DNA from: Thalassomonas viridans
GTDB taxonomy: Bacteria; Pseudomonadota; Gammaproteobacteria; Enterobacterales; Alteromonadaceae
Direction: 5' to 3'
Length of the DNA: 64,000 bases
NCBI RefSeq assembly: GCF_000948985.2
Contig: NZ_CP059734.1
Coordinates: forward strand, 62,001-126,000
The notes under the pieces are model-generated. The model was not told the DNA's origin. It did no database searches and saw only the letters and a list, made by a program, of their open reading frames with translations. Positions 1-9,124 of this stretch are shown here, piece after piece. Numbering within the stretch: the first letter of the stretch is position 1; every line of letters starts with the position of its first letter. Made by a program: the position numbers and the translations under genes.

Positions 1-183
1 AATTACCATAAAATCTCGATTATTTGAGGTATCTCTGTATGCCATTCGTTCTGCATTGGGAGATATTACCATCATGCTTTTGTTGGGCAGTTCGCCATAA
101 GCTTCTAACGGAGGTTGTTGTGGTTTTGCATAAAGGTAGGAAGGGATCATCAAAGCTATGATGAGAAAGATTAGGGTCCGCAT
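1..183 (-). CDS. S9-family peptidase (prolyl oligopeptidase type), N-terminal fragment
   Basis: The reading frame from the ATG at 183 runs to the window edge without a stop, so only the first 61 residues are present. It opens with a hydrophobic export signal (MRTLIFLIIALMIPSYLYA) and continues with PLEAYGELPNKSMMVISPNA and then ERMAYRDTSNNRDFMVI. This is the start of the WD40/beta-propeller part of periplasmic S9 serine peptidases as I know them from Alteromonadales. The catalytic alpha/beta-hydrolase domain would lie outside the window. The longer open frame on the same strand in another phase has no such signal and is a shadow. Confidence 0.72.
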   Translation of the reverse strand, partial: MRTLIFLIIALMIPSYLYAKPQQPPLEAYGELPNKSMMVISPNAERMAYRDTSNNRDFMVI

Positions 184-432
184 TAAATAGTCCGTTAAAT
201 ATTATTTTGCTGGCCATTATAGCAATATATTTTTAAGGACCGAAAGTAAGTTTTCTCTATGATGTTAGCAACTTAGCTTCTTTATCTGTCAAGATACAAA
301 CCTTTCCCCTGAGACATTAAAGAGTAAAAACCAGGAAGTAGTCAAAAATTAATAAGACTATTCTATTCATACTCGCCATTGACCTGTGGTAGCCACTCAT
401 GATCTAATCACCACCCAAAAAAGGTGGTGCCC

Positions 433-924
433 ATGTCATTTATCGAACATTTTAATGAGCTTGAAGACACTCGCTCGCATATAAATAAAAAACACGATCT
501 TTTAGATATTATTTTTCTTACGGTTGTAGCTATTCTCTCGGGAGCTGAAGGTTGGAAGGATATAAAGCAATTCGGCGACAACAAACTTGATTGGCTACGT
601 CAATTTAGAGCATTTCAAAATGGCATTCCGGTTGATGACACTATCGCTCGTATTATAAGTGCCTTAGCGCCTGAAACTTTAATGAAGTGCTTCATCAGGT
701 GGGTTAATGAAGTAAGACAAGCCAATGGCCAAAGCACAATAGCTTTCGACGGGAAGACCTTAAGACATTCATTTACTGGCGATAGGAAAACTGCATTACA
801 TAGTGTATCAGCCTATGCCGTTGAACAAGGACTGGTATTGGCTCAATGTAAATCAAAAAGTAAGAAGAATGAAGTTTCCACTGTGATGGAACTCATTGAG
901 TTACTTGAATTGGAAGGAAATTGA
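433..924 (+). pseudogene. ISAs1 transposase, N-terminal half
   Basis: The N-terminal portion of an ISAs1-family DDE transposase begins MSFIEHFNELEDTRSHINKK and contains the first catalytic aspartate region (TIAFDGKTLRHS). The ATG at 433 is preferred over the GTG at 424 because an AGGTGG stands just upstream. The true frame ends at ELEGN (to 921), where the IS3 element begins, and the next codon is a stop supplied by the IS3 end. The rest of the protein resumes at 2183. The product lacks the remaining catalytic residues and cannot be active alone. Confidence 0.88.
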
Positions 925-986
925 AGTGGTCTAATACAGCCGGACACCTCTAATGACATAAAGTATAATGTCCCGTAGAGGTAAAT

Positions 987-1292
987 ATGAGTAATAAATC
1001 TAAACGTCCAAAGTATTCAGTAGAGTTTAAGCAAGATGCTGTAAAGCTGGTAACCGAGCAAGGTTATACTCAGCAAGAAGCAGCTGATAGTTTAGGAATT
1101 TCACTTAGTGCTATCGGTCGCTGGGTTCGTACAGAGCAAGGCTATCGTTCACCAAGTTCAGGTAAACAAACCAACACTAACTTAGCTGAACGAGCTGAAT
1201 TAGAAAAGCTACGAAAAGAAGTCGCTAAATTGAAAATGGAGCGAGATATTTTAAAAAAGGCCGCAGTCTTCTTTGCGAAGGAAAACGAATAA
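987..1292 (+). CDS. IS3 OrfA (helix-turn-helix transposase subunit)
   Basis: This 101-residue protein has an N-terminal helix-turn-helix (SVEFKQDAVKLVTEQGYTQQ onward, then EAADSLGISLSAIGRWVR) and a C-terminal leucine-zipper-like stretch (ELEKLRKEVAKLKMERDILK). This is the usual layout of IS3 OrfA, which binds the element ends. The run AAAAAAG at 1253-1259 near the end of the gene lies where IS3 elements shift ribosomes into the -1 frame to make the OrfAB transposase. Both frames are intact here, so the element may be active. Confidence 0.92.
   Translation: MSNKSKRPKYSVEFKQDAVKLVTEQGYTQQEAADSLGISLSAIGRWVRTEQGYRSPSSGKQTNTNLAERAELEKLRKEVAKLKMERDILKKAAVFFAKENE
1253..1259 (+). promoter_or_regulatory. 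Probable -1 ribosomal frameshift site (A6G)
   Basis: AAAAAAG near the 3' end of orfA. The orfB frame is -1 relative to orfA and is open from this heptamer through the orfB ATG at 1340, so slippage here gives a continuous OrfAB fusion. A6G is the standard IS3-family slippery sequence. I did not find a clear downstream pseudoknot by eye. Confidence 0.7.
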
Positions 1293-1339
1293 GGTTTCAA
1301 TTTATTCGTGAGAATAAGAAGACTTGGCCAGTTCTTCAA

Positions 1340-2152
1340 ATGTGCAGAGTAATGGAAGTTAGCTCCAGTGCTTTTTATGATTGGTGTAATAGACCTATAG
1401 CGCCCGATAATCGGCAAAATAGTTTAGATGAAGATGCCCGTAAACTTTTCACAGAGCACAGGCAAACACTCGGCTCTAGACGTATGGTGAAGGAATTAAT
1501 TAAGCTTGGCCATCAAGTAGGACGATTTAAGGTTCGTCGTATGATGGCAAGATTAGGTTTGATAGCTCGTTACCCCAAAAAATTTAAGGTAACAACTGAC
1601 AGCGAGCATAACTATGGTATAGCGCCCAACATACTCGCTCGGCAGTTTGATGTTAATCAGCCTAATCAGGTTTGGACAACAGACATCACATACGTTTGGA
1701 CCCTGCAAGGTTGGATGTATCTGGCGGCCGTAATGGATCTTTCTAACCGCCAAATCGTTGGTTGGGCAATTGATGAACACATGCGTACTGAACTGTGTGT
1801 CAAAGCCTTACAAATGGCCTATTGGCGTAGAAAACCCGGTAAAGGGCTTATCCATCACTCAGATCGTGGAAGCCAATATGCTAGCGATAAATACCGCAAG
1901 CATCTAAGAACGATGGGGATGCAAGCTAGCATGAGCGGTAAAGGGGATTGCTGGGACAACGCACCAACAGAGCGTTTTTTCAGAAGTTTAAAATATGAGC
2001 AGTTAAATTATCAAAGCTTTCGAACTAAGTCAGAAGCCAAGCTCAGCATTTTAGATTATTTGGCGTATTACAACAGCAAACGGCCTCATTCAAAACTGGG
2101 TTATGTTTCGCCAATGGAATACGAACGAATAAAATTAGCCGATGTAGCTTAA
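1340..2152 (+). CDS. IS3 OrfB (DDE integrase-type transposase)
   Basis: The 270-residue catalytic part carries the rve integrase core. The DDE residues are seen in WTTDITYVW, IHHSDRGSQYAS and DNAPTERFFRSLK, and the C-terminal YYNSKRPHSKLGYVSPMEYE is the family hallmark. The listed ATG is internal to the natural fusion frame, which extends back to the slippery site at 1253 and gives an OrfAB of roughly 390 residues. No stop or gap disturbs it. Confidence 0.94.
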   Translation: MCRVMEVSSSAFYDWCNRPIAPDNRQNSLDEDARKLFTEHRQTLGSRRMVKELIKLGHQVGRFKVRRMMARLGLIARYPKKFKVTTDSEHNYGIAPNILARQFDVNQPNQVWTTDITYVWTLQGWMYLAAVMDLSNRQIVGWAIDEHMRTELCVKALQMAYWRRKPGKGLIHHSDRGSQYASDKYRKHLRTMGMQASMSGKGDCWDNAPTERFFRSLKYEQLNYQSFRTKSEAKLSILDYLAYYNSKRPHSKLGYVSPMEYERIKLADVA

Positions 2153-2182
2153 CTAGGTGTCCAGTTTGACTTGACCATTACA

Positions 2183-2800
2183 AATATCATCACGGCCGAT
2201 GCGATGCATTGTTTAAAGAAAGTCACCACCGCTATCGATAAAAAAGGTGGTGACTACATGTTGCAGGTAAAAAACAACCAGGGAAAACTGAACAAAGAAA
2301 TTCAGGCTTTTTACCACAAGACTCGCCGTGATGAACCCGAATTAATAAAACAAGGTGAATTTGAGCAGGTTAATGACGGCCATGGTCGGATAGAACAGCG
2401 CATTTATACGCAATTAGCGGTCACTGAGTGGCTGGAACAACGCAAAGGATGGGCAAATTTCAATACGATAGTTGAAGTAGAGCGAAAACGTTTTGTTAAA
2501 GGGAAAACATCCACTGAAACAGCATATTATATTAGCTCTCTTAAGTTAAACCCAGAGCAGGCGGCTAAGGCGATTCGAAGTCATTGGGGGATCGAAAACT
2601 CGTCACATTGGGTGCTTGATATGACTTTTCGCGAGGATGAATCCAGAATACGTCGAGGAGATGCCCCGGAGAATATGGCCACATTTAGACGCTTTGCGAT
2701 GAATTTAGCCCGTTTGAGTCCAATCAAAGACAGCATGAAAGGAAAGCTAAAACAGGCTGCGTGGTCTAATGATGTCAGGGAAAAGCTCATGTTTGGATAA
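2183..2800 (+). pseudogene. ISAs1 transposase, C-terminal half
   Basis: This continues the ISAs1 transposase cut by the IS3 insertion. It starts NIITADAMHCLKKVTTAIDK, carries GGDYMLQVKNNQGKLNKEIQ, and ends with the conserved HWGIENSSHWVLDMTFREDE and the RRGDAPENMATFRRFAMNLA block. The N-terminal residues of the 2171 open frame (MTITN) are read from the IS3 end and the duplicated target, not from native coding sequence. The second and third catalytic acids lie in this half. Confidence 0.88.
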
Positions 2801-2973
2801 AAAACAACCGAGTATGATTTTGCCCTGACATCAGCTTTAAAAGCAGCGGATACGCTTTGACCTCACCGGCACAAGCTGCTAAAGTGAAAACCGCAAACGG
2901 ACCTGCATAGCAGTAGCATTAATAACAATAGACACAGGCATTTAGCGCAGGTGTTAGTACTCAAGGAGAGAGC

Positions 2974-3597
2974 ATGTTTCCAATTGAAATCTGGATTACT
3001 TATACAATAGCTTGTTTGTTTTTGGTGATTTCTCCGGGACCAGACAATATGCTCGCCATAGGCCGCGGCATGAGCCAGGGAAAATCTGCCGCCTGTACCT
3101 CGGGAGCCTCTTCCGGCGCGGGAATATTGTTTCATGTGATGGCAGCAACCTTTGGTCTGACCTTGTTGATTCAAACCTCCCCCGTTGCCTTTATTGCGGT
3201 AAAACTCATCGGCGCCGCCTACCTTATTTGGTTAGGCATTAAAGTGCTGAGATCGCGTAGCCTGTTCAATCTCAACCCGGCAGCGAAACAGCCGCTAAGT
3301 ACCATATTCACCACAGGTTTTTTATCCGCCGCCCTCAATCCCAAACCCGGTATTTTCGTGCTGGCATTTGTGCCGCAGTTTGTTAACCCCGAACTGGGAT
3401 CGGTGACTATACAAATGCTTGTTTATGGCAGCTGGTTTGCTTTTTTAACGGCGGCTGGTTTCTCGCTTATGGGAGTGTTTTCCTCAAAAATAACCAACTG
3501 GCTGAAAAAGAAACCCACTTTTGTTAACGGCCTCAATGTCAGCGCCGGTTTAACCTTTATCATCTCGGGAGTGGCGGTTACCACGTTAAAGCAATAA
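2974..3597 (+). CDS. LysE/RhtB-family amino-acid exporter
   Basis: A 207-residue inner-membrane protein with about five to six hydrophobic helices. The family signature LVISPGPDNMLAIGRGMSQG follows the first helix, and SAALNPKPGIFVLAFVPQFV falls in the middle. LysE/RhtB proteins export lysine, homoserine, threonine or related small amino acids, and the substrate cannot be told from sequence. AAGGAGAG stands six bases before the ATG. The gene lies tail-to-tail with the trp/amino-sugar cluster, so a link to export of its product is possible but not shown. Confidence 0.9.
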   Translation: MFPIEIWITYTIACLFLVISPGPDNMLAIGRGMSQGKSAACTSGASSGAGILFHVMAATFGLTLLIQTSPVAFIAVKLIGAAYLIWLGIKVLRSRSLFNLNPAAKQPLSTIFTTGFLSAALNPKPGIFVLAFVPQFVNPELGSVTIQMLVYGSWFAFLTAAGFSLMGVFSSKITNWLKKKPTFVNGLNVSAGLTFIISGVAVTTLKQ

Positions 3598-3620
3598 CTT
3601 GTTTTGACACACCTGATCAG

Positions 3621-3654
3621 AATAAGCGCCTGATATTCATCCTGCGCTTATTTT
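3621..3654 (+). terminator. Probable terminator of the LysE-type gene
   Basis: Inverted repeat AATAAGCGC (3621-3629) and GCGCTTATT (3644-3652) with a 14-base loop, followed by TT. It lies 24 bp after the exporter stop codon. Confidence 0.6.
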
Positions 3655-3725
3655 CAGGTTAACCAAGGTTCAGCTTACTCAAAACAGACGCCTTAATGAC
3701 ACACCTGATTAAGGCTGTTCCCTAA

Positions 3726-3755
3726 TGGCAAAAACCCGGAGCCAGGCACCGGGTT
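3726..3755 (-). terminator. Probable terminator of the minus-strand trp/sugar cluster
   Basis: Inverted repeat AACCCGG (3733-3739) and CCGGGTT (3749-3755). Read on the minus strand it is followed by a short T run (TTTTTGCC). It lies 57 bp downstream of the trpD stop and is well placed to end the long minus-strand transcript. Confidence 0.6.
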
Positions 3756-3811
3756 CATCAAAACAAGCTAGTGCAGACAGGTGTTGCTTAAGCTGCTGCC
3801 TCAGATTACTT

Positions 3812-4822
3812 TCAATTCTGTTGGCTGGCGCTCACCAGCTGTGAAAATTTTTGCCATGCTCTGCCATCGGTAAGACAGTCAAGCGCCAGGCGTACCCCGT
3901 CTTTATGGCTGCCGGCTATGTCCGCCAGCCATAAAAGCGCCCCGGCATTGATCGCCACCGCGCCATTTTGGGCCTGTGTGCCGTGGCCTTGCAGCACCGT
4001 TTTGAAAATCTCTTTATTTTCATCAATATCTCCTCCCCTTAGCGCCGTGATATCACAAACTTCCAGGCCAAGTTCTTCAGGATCGATAATCATTTCCTCC
4101 AGCTTACCGTCGGTTAACAGCACCCCGCTGCTGGCGCCGTGTATGGCAATTTCATCCAGGCCGCTGCCGTGGACAACCAGGGCTTTACCACATCCCAGTT
4201 GCAATAGAGATTTTGCCATGATCATACACAGGCGCGGATCATAAACCCCCAATAGCTGCACTTTTGGCCTGGCGGGATTAAGCAAGGGCCCCATAATATT
4301 AAAAATGGTTCTCGTGCCCAGGGCATCTCTTACCGGTGCTATTTTGGCAATTTGCGGGTGAAACTTTCGGGTAAAGAGAAAACACACGCCATGCTCTTGC
4401 AGCAGTTTCGCCAGCGAAGGGCCGTCTAAATCCAGGTTCAGTCCCAAAGCCTCAAGCACATCGGCACTGCCGCATAAGGATGAGGCCGACCGGTTGCCGT
4501 GTTTGACCAAAGGCAGGCCACAAGCGGCAGCGACAAAAGTCACCGCCGTTGAAATATTAAAGGTGGAGTGGCCGTCTCCCCCTGTACCGCAGGCATCCGC
4601 CGTCATCGCCAGTTCCTGCGGGAATGGGTTTGCCCGTTGCAGAAACACTTCAACCGCCGCTGCTATCTCATATTCGGTTTCGCCTTTTACTTTTAACGCC
4701 GTTAACATGGCCCCGACCTGCACGTCTGACAGCTGGCCATCGGCAAGGGCACTAAAAAGCAATTTGGCATCATCGAAGCAAAGATCTCTTGCGGCGAATA
4801 AGTCATCCATTATTTTTTTCAT
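3812..4822 (-). CDS. trpD: Anthranilate phosphoribosyltransferase
   Basis: TrpD joins anthranilate to PRPP to give phosphoribosyl-anthranilate, the second committed step of tryptophan synthesis. The glycosyltransferase family 3 features are plain: N-terminal helical domain (to about residue 70), the PRPP loop ADACGTGGDGHSTFNIST, KHGNRSASSLCGSADVLEAL and FLFTRKFHPQIAKIAPVRDA. At 336 residues it has the normal length. The ATG at 4822 is chosen over 4873 because AAGGAAA precedes it and the extra 17 residues are not family-like. It is the last gene of the run and is separated from its fellow trp genes by a nucleotide-sugar dehydrogenase. Confidence 0.95.
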   Translation of the reverse strand: MKKIMDDLFAARDLCFDDAKLLFSALADGQLSDVQVGAMLTALKVKGETEYEIAAAVEVFLQRANPFPQELAMTADACGTGGDGHSTFNISTAVTFVAAACGLPLVKHGNRSASSLCGSADVLEALGLNLDLDGPSLAKLLQEHGVCFLFTRKFHPQIAKIAPVRDALGTRTIFNIMGPLLNPARPKVQLLGVYDPRLCMIMAKSLLQLGCGKALVVHGSGLDEIAIHGASSGVLLTDGKLEEMIIDPEELGLEVCDITALRGGDIDENKEIFKTVLQGHGTQAQNGAVAINAGALLWLADIAGSHKDGVRLALDCLTDGRAWQKFSQLVSASQQN

Positions 4823-4936
4823 CGCTATTTCCTTTTTTTGCTGCGCACCACCGGGTGAAAAGGCAAGCCACAAACCGGTCGGCTCGCGCCAGCATTATCT
4901 TTTATTTAAAGCCAATGATAAGCGCCATATACGGCT

Positions 4937-6214
4937 TTATAACCGGGCATCCGCCAGGTCTTGTTTTAAGATGCCTTTCAGGTCAAAAACAACCTTGTTT
5001 TCTTTGGTAATAGCGCCTATTTCCGTTTCACCCAATTCGTTAAACTCGTCGTGGGCAACGGCGATCACCACGGCATCGTATTTTTTTTGTTTATAACATT
5101 TGATCATTTCCAGGCCGTAATGCTCAGAAACGGTATCCGGACAGGCAAGCGGATCATAAATATCAACTTTGGCATTATGCATAAGCAGTTCGTCGTATAA
5201 CTGGTAGATCTGGGTATTGCGCACATCGGGACAATTTTCTTTAAAGGTAAAGCCCAGCATCAGGATATCGGAGTCCACCACATGAATTTTTTTATGGTTC
5301 ATCAACCGCACCAGCTTGTTGGCGGTATGACTCGCCATGCCTTCGTTGATGCGGCGGGCTGAGAGGATCATTTCCGCATAATGTCCGACCCGGCCGGCTT
5401 TGTGCGCCAAATAATAGGGATCAACACTGATGCAATGGCCGCCCACCAGGCCGGGGTAGAAAGCCTGAAAGTTCCATTTGGTCTTCGCGGCATCGATCAC
5501 ATGTTTGGTGTCAATCGATAATTTATCGAAAATGATAGAAAATTCGTTTATCAGGGCAATATTGGTATCCCTTTGGGTGTTCTCGATCACTTTTGCGGCT
5601 TCTGCCACTTTGATGCTTTGGGCCTGGTGGACACCCGCCCGGATAATGCTTGAGTAAACCAGGTTGATATATTCCGTGCATAAGGGGGTTGACCCCGACA
5701 CTATTTTTACAATATCACGTAAATGGTTGTTCTTGTCCCCGGGATTAATACGCTCCGGGCTGTAGCCGACAAACAAATCTTTATTCAGGGTCAGGCCCGA
5801 CTCCTGCTCCAGTATCGGCACCGCGACCTCTTCGGTTGCCCCGGGATAAACCGTCGACTCATAGACCACGACATCATGGGGAGTCAGATATTTGCCAAGC
5901 AGGCGACTGGCGCTTTCCACCATGCTTAAATCCGGAATACAGTCGGTGTCGACCGGGGTAGGCACGGTGAGCACATAAAAGTTGCAATCGCCGATATCCT
6001 CAACCTGGCTGGTAAAGTGAATATTCGACGCTTGCTCAAGTTCCCCCGCCGTCACTTCGTTAGTAACATCTATGCCTTTGCTCAGTTCATCAACCCGGGA
6101 TGCCTGAATATCAAAACCAAGCGTTTTGAATTTCTTCGAAAACTCCACAGCCAGCGGTAAACCGACATATCCCAGCCCAATCACACATATTTTAATTTTT
6201 GATAAATCAAACAT
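4937..6214 (-). CDS. UDP-N-acetylhexosamine 6-dehydrogenase (TviB/WbpA-like)
   Basis: The 425 residues have the three-part layout of UDP-sugar dehydrogenases: an NAD-binding GLGYVGLPLAVEFSKKF at residues 13-29, a central helix domain, and a C-terminal UDP-binding domain (LMLGFTFKENCPDVRNT). The catalytic cysteine sits in GLVGGHCISVDPYYLAHKAG. The sequence is closest in feel to TviB/WbpA enzymes, which oxidise UDP-GlcNAc or UDP-GalNAc at C6 to the uronate, rather than to UDP-glucose dehydrogenase. It sits between trpF and trpD. With the Gfo/Idh and DegT genes of the same run it could supply a WbpA-B-E-like route to a 3-amino uronic sugar. The exact hexosamine is uncertain. Confidence 0.87.
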   Translation of the reverse strand: MFDLSKIKICVIGLGYVGLPLAVEFSKKFKTLGFDIQASRVDELSKGIDVTNEVTAGELEQASNIHFTSQVEDIGDCNFYVLTVPTPVDTDCIPDLSMVESASRLLGKYLTPHDVVVYESTVYPGATEEVAVPILEQESGLTLNKDLFVGYSPERINPGDKNNHLRDIVKIVSGSTPLCTEYINLVYSSIIRAGVHQAQSIKVAEAAKVIENTQRDTNIALINEFSIIFDKLSIDTKHVIDAAKTKWNFQAFYPGLVGGHCISVDPYYLAHKAGRVGHYAEMILSARRINEGMASHTANKLVRLMNHKKIHVVDSDILMLGFTFKENCPDVRNTQIYQLYDELLMHNAKVDIYDPLACPDTVSEHYGLEMIKCYKQKKYDAVVIAVAHDEFNELGETEIGAITKENKVVFDLKGILKQDLADARL

Positions 6215-6295
6215 ATCAAAATCCCTTTATATTCATAATTCTGTAAAATTCGCATTTACATTAAACGATTAAAGCTCGCCAGCCTTATGGCCCCG

Positions 6296-6339
6296 GGGTT
6301 AACCACCCGCCCGGTTAGGGCTGAGCGGGTGGTCAACCC
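6296..6339. other. Strong intra-operon stem-loop
   Basis: A 15-base stem with one mismatch (6296-6310 against 6325-6339; arm GCGGGTGGTCAACCC) encloses a 14-base loop. It lies in the only sizeable gap inside the minus-strand cluster (6215-6492), between trpF and the UDP-sugar dehydrogenase. No T run follows on either strand, so an mRNA-stabilising or partial-termination role is as likely as true termination. Nothing else was recognised in this 278-bp gap. Confidence 0.55.
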
Positions 6340-6492
6340 TAAGGTTTGCCGGCATTAATGAACAGCAGGCAGGCTCACGACATTATCCTGCTGACACTAA
6401 AATAAAGACTGTCGGGCAGCCGGAAGATACCGGAAAACAACGCCTGTTAATGACCAGGCTATGTCTTCCCCGTTCCCGGCTTCTAAAACCCG

Positions 6493-7113
6493 TCAGGCAG
6501 TTAATTGCGTTGCCGTTTGCTTGGCGATGGCAATAAAGTCTGCCATTTTCCGGTGATCTTTGATCCCCCTGGCGCTTTCACAGCCCGAGGAAACATCGAC
6601 TCCCTGGGGCCGCACTCCCTGTATCACCTGGACGACATTGTCGCAATCAAGCCCCCCGGCAAGGATAATATCCTGCTCGCTGTCGGCAATCGCCCGCCAG
6701 TCAATCAGCTCGCCGCTGCCGGCGCCGGAATCCACCAGGATCTGGCAGCCCTGATAAAGCCTGGCCTCTCCCCGGTTAAACTGCTCCGGCGTCAGCCGCT
6801 TGATTACGGGCACGGGTAAATGACGGCAGTAATCCGGACTCTCATGGCCATGCAGCTGGGCCACCTTAATGCCGGTTGTTTTAATCACTTCCTGCACATA
6901 TTCCAGCGGTTGATCGCTAAAAACCCCCACCGTTTCTGCTGTCGGCGCTAAACCATTGACCAGTTCCCGGGCAGCCGTACTGGACAACTGGCGGACCGAG
7001 CCTTCAACAAAAACCAGGCCGATGGCCCCGGCGCCATGCTTTAATGCGTGCTGCGCATCGGCCACATTGGTGATGCCGCAAATCTTGACATAAATTTCTT
7101 TTTGCTTATTCAT
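6493..7113 (-). CDS. trpF: Phosphoribosylanthranilate isomerase
   Basis: TrpF carries out the Amadori rearrangement of phosphoribosyl-anthranilate to CdRP. The catalytic cysteine is in VKICGITNVADAQHA near the N-terminus. The general-acid aspartate is in QILVDSGAGSGELIDWRAIA. The phosphate loop appears as ILAGGLDCDNVVQVI and GVDVSSGCESARGIKD. At 206 residues it is a stand-alone TrpF, whereas most gammaproteobacteria carry a TrpC-TrpF fusion. Its start overlaps the end of trpA by 8 bp. Confidence 0.95.
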   Translation of the reverse strand: MNKQKEIYVKICGITNVADAQHALKHGAGAIGLVFVEGSVRQLSSTAARELVNGLAPTAETVGVFSDQPLEYVQEVIKTTGIKVAQLHGHESPDYCRHLPVPVIKRLTPEQFNRGEARLYQGCQILVDSGAGSGELIDWRAIADSEQDIILAGGLDCDNVVQVIQGVRPQGVDVSSGCESARGIKDHRKMADFIAIAKQTATQLTA

Positions 7114-7900
7114 TGATGGCTTCCTGCAATTCCCGGATAAACCCTAAGCTATTGCCGTAGCTGTCATCATCCGTTTTAAGACGTTGAATAAGGGCGCTGC
7201 CGACAATCACGCCATCGGTCAGTTGCGCCGCCTGTTTGGCCGTGTCCGGTCCGCTGATGCCAAAACCCAGCGCCAGCGGCAAATCGGTATAACGGCGTAC
7301 TTTTTCGACAAAAGCCCGGGTATCTTCCGGCAGGTCGCTCCGGCCACCGGTGACACCGTTAACGGAAACCAGGTAAATAAAGCCCGATGCCCGCTCACAG
7401 ATGTCCCTGATGCGTTCCTCTTTGCTGTTCGGGGTAATTAAAAAAATCAGGTCTATGCCCCTGGCCGATAAAATTGCTTTAAACTCTGCACTTTCATCAA
7501 AGGGAAGATCCGGAATAACCACGCCGTCGAGTTGGCACTCGGCCGCCTTTGCCGCAAACTGTTCCAGGCCATAGTTAAAGATGATATTGAAGTAGGTCAT
7601 CATCACCAAAGGCACACCGCTTTTCTGCCGGTAGCGGATCTGCTCCAGCTGCTCAAAGGCCAGCGCCAGGGTCATGCCGTTTTCGATCGCCTGGTGTGAA
7701 GAGGCCTGTATCGTTGGTCCGTCGGCCAGGGGATCGCTAAAAGGCACCCCTACTTCGATAATATCCGCTCCCGACTGCGCCAACTCCTTCACCAGGCCGA
7801 TGCCTGAGTCCAACCCGGGAAATCCCAGGGTAATGTAGGGAATTAAGGCTTTTTCACCCGCCGCTTTTTTATTGGCGAAAACTTCTGCTATCCGACTCAT
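7106..7900 (-). CDS. trpA: Tryptophan synthase alpha subunit
   Basis: TrpA cleaves indole-3-glycerol phosphate to indole and glyceraldehyde-3-phosphate and passes indole to TrpB. Catalytic Glu and Asp are seen in [20 protein letters not shown]. Loop 6 and the phosphate site appear as [15 protein letters not shown] and [15 protein letters not shown]. The 264-residue length is normal. The ATG overlaps the trpB stop by 4 bp (ATGA), the usual translational coupling of an obligate complex. Confidence 0.96.
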   Translation of the reverse strand: MSRIAEVFANKKAAGEKALIPYITLGFPGLDSGIGLVKELAQSGADIIEVGVPFSDPLADGPTIQASSHQAIENGMTLALAFEQLEQIRYRQKSGVPLVMMTYFNIIFNYGLEQFAAKAAECQLDGVVIPDLPFDESAEFKAILSARGIDLIFLITPNSKEERIRDICERASGFIYLVSVNGVTGGRSDLPEDTRAFVEKVRRYTDLPLALGFGISGPDTAKQAAQLTDGVIVGSALIQRLKTDDDSYGNSLGFIRELQEAINE

Positions 7901-9105
7901 GCCAGTTGCTCCTTGGCTGATTTTTTCAGGGTTTCCATGACGCTTGCCATGTCCTTGTCGCCGCGTCCGCTGATATTGATCACGACAATATCGTCTGCTT
8001 TGACTTTTCCTTTTAACTTGAGTGCCCCGGCAACGGCATGGGCGCTTTCCAGCGCAGGAATAATGCCCTCACTGCGGCTCAACAAGCCAAACGCAGATAA
8101 GGCTTCATTATCGTCTGCGCTGATATAGCTGGCTCTGCCGCTTTCAAACAACCGGGCATGCTCAGGACCTATCATGGCGTAATCCAGCCCCGGGGCTATG
8201 CTATGGGTGTGGCCGATTTGGCCGTGCTCGTTTTGCAGCACAAATGACTTGCAGCCATGCATAACGCCTAAGCTGCTAAAGCCTTCCCTGGCCAGGCGAA
8301 TGGAGTGTTCATTCTCCCCCAGGCCGCAACCCGCCGCTTCGACGCCGATAAAGGCGACGTCTTTTTCTTCGATAAAGGGATGGAATAAACCAATAGAATT
8401 AGATCCCCCGCCAACACAGGCCACCAGGTGGGTGGGCAGCCGGCCTTCTTTTTCCAGTATCTGCTCCCGGGTTTCCTTGCCGATCACACTCTGGAAATCC
8501 CGGACTATGGTGGGATAAGGATGCGGCCCCAGTGCCGAGCCCAGTAAATAATGGGAGTGGCCGACGTTAGTGACAAAATCTCTCAGCGCCTCATTGATAG
8601 CGTCTTTTAAGGTGGCGGTGCCTAAATCAACCCCCACCACTTTGGCGCCGAGCAGCTCCATACGAAAGACATTAAGCTCCTGGCGCGCCATATCATTGGT
8701 GCCCATATAAATGACACATTCGAGATCGAGTAAGGCACAGACAGTCGCCGTCGCCACCCCGTGCTGCCCCGCCCCGGTTTCGGCAATGATCCTGCGCTTG
8801 CCCATGTGCTTGGCCAGCAGCGCCTGGCCGATCACGTTATTGATCTTATGGGCGCCGGTATGCGCCAGATCTTCCCGTTTAAGATAAACCCTGGCGCCGA
8901 TCAGCTTCGACAGCTTGTTCGCCGGGGTCAGGGGGGTCTGCCTGCCGACAAATTCTTTCAGCAACCGGCTCAGTTCGTCTTTAAACCAGGGCTGATCTTT
9001 GTGCTCGGTATAGGCCTGTGCGTATTCCTGTAGTGCCGGCACCAGAGATTCAGGCACGAATGACCCGCCAAAAGCGCCAAAATAGGCTTCTTTTATGTTA
9101 TTCAT
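7897..9105 (-). CDS. trpB: Tryptophan synthase beta subunit
   Basis: TrpB condenses indole with serine on PLP to give tryptophan. The PLP lysine lies in [40 protein letters not shown] and the phosphate-binding [14 protein letters not shown] are present. The protein has 402 residues and is the canonical TrpB1 type. AAGGGAA precedes the ATG. It follows the B3/4-domain gene by 19 bp, so it is transcribed from the same long unit as the sugar genes. Confidence 0.96.
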   Translation of the reverse strand: MNNIKEAYFGAFGGSFVPESLVPALQEYAQAYTEHKDQPWFKDELSRLLKEFVGRQTPLTPANKLSKLIGARVYLKREDLAHTGAHKINNVIGQALLAKHMGKRRIIAETGAGQHGVATATVCALLDLECVIYMGTNDMARQELNVFRMELLGAKVVGVDLGTATLKDAINEALRDFVTNVGHSHYLLGSALGPHPYPTIVRDFQSVIGKETREQILEKEGRLPTHLVACVGGGSNSIGLFHPFIEEKDVAFIGVEAAGCGLGENEHSIRLAREGFSSLGVMHGCKSFVLQNEHGQIGHTHSIAPGLDYAMIGPEHARLFESGRASYISADDNEALSAFGLLSRSEGIIPALESAHAVAGALKLKGKVKADDIVVINISGRGDKDMASVMETLKKSAKEQLA

Positions 9106-9124
9106 TAAATACTTCCCTTACTAT

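Larger units (their letters stand above)
922..2182 (+). mobile_element. IS3-family insertion sequence, 1261 bp
   Basis: The element begins TG and ends CA as IS3 elements do. Imperfect terminal inverted repeats of about 28 bp lie at 922-949 and 2155-2182 and share TGGTC and GGACACCT blocks. The target duplication AAT is visible at 919-921 and 2183-2185. Joining the flanks with one AAT gives GGA-AAT-ATC-ATC, an unbroken ISAs1 transposase codon series (GNII). The element carries orfA and orfB in the -1 relation typical of the family. Length, ends and 3-bp duplication all fit IS3. Confidence 0.93.
367..2827 (+). mobile_element. ISAs1-family insertion sequence, interrupted by an IS3-family element
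   Basis: The two halves of an ISAs1-type transposase flank an IS3 insertion. The right end is probably the GCCCTG at 2822-2827, read inward on the minus strand as CAGGGCAAAATCATACTCGG. A matching TCATACTCG lies at 367-375, which suggests where the left end is, but the outermost left bases do not match the right end. The left boundary and the element's own target duplication are therefore not resolved. Removing 922-2185 restores an uninterrupted transposase frame, so the ISAs1 copy was probably intact when it was hit. Confidence 0.6.

Noticed and set aside
3604..3714. Short direct repeat GACACACCTGAT near 3606 and 3697
   Set aside because: Only 12 bases long and without other features; chance or a minor intergenic repeat.
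4494..5096. Plus-strand frame of 200 codons spanning trpD and the dehydrogenase
   Set aside because: It crosses two well-supported minus-strand genes and their spacer and has a Ser/Ala-rich antisense composition.
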